A stretch of 7,000 nt of DNA, taken from NCBI GenBank assembly GCA_002319955.1, contig DCJS01000049.1, forward strand, positions 1 through 7,000, written 5' to 3'. Every line of letters begins with the position of its first letter. Positions within the stretch are counted from its first letter, which is position 1. Origin of the DNA: Flavobacteriales bacterium UBA1694. GTDB lineage: Bacteria; Bacteroidota; Bacteroidia; Flavobacteriales; Weeksellaceae. Below the pieces are notes generated by a model. The model saw only the letters and a program-made list of their open reading frames with translations, ran no database searches and was not told the DNA's origin. The translations under genes were made by a program, and so were the position numbers. Below are positions 5,588 through 7,000 of the stretch, in pieces.

Positions 5588-6973
5588 TTATTTTGTCTTC
5601 GCTTTTAAAGCGGCTTCTTTTGCTCTAAACTCTTGGGCTTTTACCTCGTTTCTTGTCGTTTGATAAAGTCCTTTCAAAAGGCTTACGGCATCGATATCTT
5701 CTGGCATGGCTTTATACCACTGCTCAGCGAAAGGAAGCGCTTTGGCAAAACGCTCTCTACGGGCGTCCATTACCTTATTTGCTTCGTTCATCTTGCCTGC
5801 TTTTCGCAGATCATTATACTGATCAATGTACTTTTGATCGTTATCAAGGTCCATTGTCATGTAGGTAAGGTTCTGGAAGGCTGGTGCATATTTCGGGTCA
5901 ATTTCAACCGTTTTCTTGAAATAAGTTTCCGCCTCAGCGCGCTTACTTGGGTCTTTGCTTGCAAGAACCCCAAGGTTGTACCAACTGATTTTATCCTGTG
6001 GATTTTTTGCGACAAGTTCTTTTAAACTCGCTGTAAATTCCTCTGTTCTCCCCGCGCGGTAATAAGCTAGGCCTTTAAGCTCGGTGAGTTTCATATTTGA
6101 AGGGAATTTCGCAATCCCTTTCTGAGCGTATGCAATTGCTGAATCGTATTGTTCCGCTTCGATCATAAGACCTACAGCAGATTCGAATAGTTCCTGCTCA
6201 ACGTTTGCACTTGTTTCGCTCTTATAGTCCGTATACTCAGCATTCTGAGTTTTTTTCATAAGATCCCAAGTGGCTTTGTCGAATTCAACTTGCTTATTTT
6301 CTTTGTCTTTTGCAAAATAACGCGTCTCAACACCGGTGTAGCCCGAGTCGATTAAGGTCTTGTAAATTTCAATCCCTTGAGGCTTGTCTTTAGAGCGTGC
6401 ATAGGTAAGGGCTGCAAAATAAAGGTATTGCTTATTCTCCTGTCCTGCCGCTTTTAAAAGATTGTACACTTCTAAGAATTTAGGGCCTGCAAGATCGAAG
6501 TTCTCCGCCTGATTGGCATCGAGCGCCTGCTTGTTCGCCGCTTGAATTAAAGGATTCACTTGAGCGATAATCTGGCCTGTAAGAACCGGTTTGTAAGCTT
6601 CCTCTTTTAAGTTGCTAAATCCACTCGCCTCTGCCGCAGCTTTCCCTGAAACATAGACTTTGGTTTTCCCGTCTTTACCGGCGTAGATTTTATTCTTGCC
6701 AAGGTCCGTAATGTGGGCGAGCTGCGCTGCGCCTTCCACGGTTTTCCCTTCCTTGATTAAAACCAGGCCTTTGGTGTAGTAGTACTGCTCTTGAATGTTA
6801 GGTTCAAGGACGTACAATTTTCCATTCATCAGGGCTTCAGCTTCTGCAAGCCTTTGCTTTGCTGAGGCAGTATCCCCTGTTTCGATGGCCTTAAATGCCG
6901 CAGAAACTTCTTTTTTTTGTGCCATTGCAAAGGTGATGGACACCAGGGCGACACTTAAAATTATTTTTCTCAT
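5588..6973 (-). CDS. Exported tetratricopeptide-repeat protein
   Basis: A 461-residue secreted TPR protein. The N-terminus MRKIILSVALVSITFAMAQ is a Sec signal peptide with a likely cut after Ala18 (AMA before Gln19); no lipobox Cys is present, so the mature protein should be free in the periplasm. Helical repeat units are visible at about 23-50, 61-90, 183-210, 262-291, 294-324, 328-360 and 395-455. The clearest are YDSAIAYAQKGIAKFPSN (276-293) and WYNLGVLA followed by AETYFKKTVEIDP (348-360). No enzymatic motif is seen, and the family usually acts as a protein-protein scaffold; the partner is unknown. The C-terminus is Lys/Ala-rich (EAALKAKTK). The ATG at 6973 gives the intact signal peptide. 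Only 27 bp lie upstream in the window, with no promoter box visible, so it may be co-transcribed with a minus-strand gene beyond the right edge. From memory, similar TPR genes often follow gyrA in Flavobacteriia; this window cannot confirm that. Confidence 0.92.
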   Translation of the reverse strand: MRKIILSVALVSITFAMAQKKEVSAAFKAIETGDTASAKQRLAEAEALMNGKLYVLEPNIQEQYYYTKGLVLIKEGKTVEGAAQLAHITDLGKNKIYAGKDGKTKVYVSGKAAAEASGFSNLKEEAYKPVLTGQIIAQVNPLIQAANKQALDANQAENFDLAGPKFLEVYNLLKAAGQENKQYLYFAALTYARSKDKPQGIEIYKTLIDSGYTGVETRYFAKDKENKQVEFDKATWDLMKKTQNAEYTDYKSETSANVEQELFESAVGLMIEAEQYDSAIAYAQKGIAKFPSNMKLTELKGLAYYRAGRTEEFTASLKELVAKNPQDKISWYNLGVLASKDPSKRAEAETYFKKTVEIDPKYAPAFQNLTYMTMDLDNDQKYIDQYNDLRKAGKMNEANKVMDARRERFAKALPFAEQWYKAMPEDIDAVSLLKGLYQTTRNEVKAQEFRAKEAALKAKTK

Positions 6974-7000
6974 TACTATACTATTTTAACGTTTCACTTA

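Noticed and set aside
5633..6025. Plus-strand frames of 130 and 71 codons antisense to the TPR gene, including a Cys/Leu-rich stretch
   Set aside because: The hydrophobic look comes from reading TPR helix codons backwards; no promoter box or family signal is present.
6795..6989. Plus-strand 64-codon frame antisense to the signal-peptide region of the TPR gene
   Set aside because: It is a shadow of the real gene and has no independent support.
1..7000. CRISPR arrays, tRNA or rRNA genes, insertion sequences, phage or toxin-antitoxin modules
   Set aside because: No regularly spaced repeats, no transposase or integrase frames, no cloverleaf sequence, and no toxin partner beside the Xre regulator were seen on either strand.

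Overview
The window looks like ordinary chromosomal DNA from a member of the Bacteroidota, most likely the Flavobacteriales. The evidence is the flavobacterial type of RecB-nuclease protein, an MntR/DtxR regulator with the TEENYLKAL N-terminus, a secreted TPR protein, the near absence of Shine-Dalgarno sequences, and TAnnTTTG promoter boxes in the divergent intergenic region. This assignment rests on protein style and promoter type, not on a marker gene.

Layout. Positions 7-37 hold a strong terminator for a plus-strand gene that lies off the left edge. Positions 46-538 are AT-rich and hold no convincing gene. From 4769 down to 539 four minus-strand genes follow one another: rsmG (16S rRNA m7G527 methyltransferase), a small lipoprotein, an 895-residue AddB-like PD-(D/E)XK nuclease protein and a small Xre-type regulator. 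The rsmG-lipoprotein gap is 10 bp, so those two are probably co-transcribed. The next gaps are 103 bp and 50 bp, so a longer operon is possible but not proven. The plus-strand gene at 4878-5531 encodes a metal-dependent DtxR/MntR repressor and is divergent from rsmG. A minus-strand TPR protein with a signal peptide (6973-5588) converges on it, and the terminator of the TPR gene runs into the stop codon of the repressor gene.

How the genes relate. rsmG and the AddB-like protein are housekeeping (ribosome modification, double-strand-break repair). The DtxR-type protein probably controls Mn/Fe homeostasis. The TPR protein is exported and probably acts as a periplasmic scaffold. No transposase, phage gene, CRISPR array, tRNA, rRNA or toxin-antitoxin pair is visible, and I found no convincing new biological system. 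The spots most worth a second look are the 108-bp rsmG/dtxR divergent region, with two identical TAAATTTG boxes, a long inverted repeat and DtxR-like half-sites, and the AddB-like protein, which lacks the iron-sulfur cysteines and has no AddA helicase beside it.
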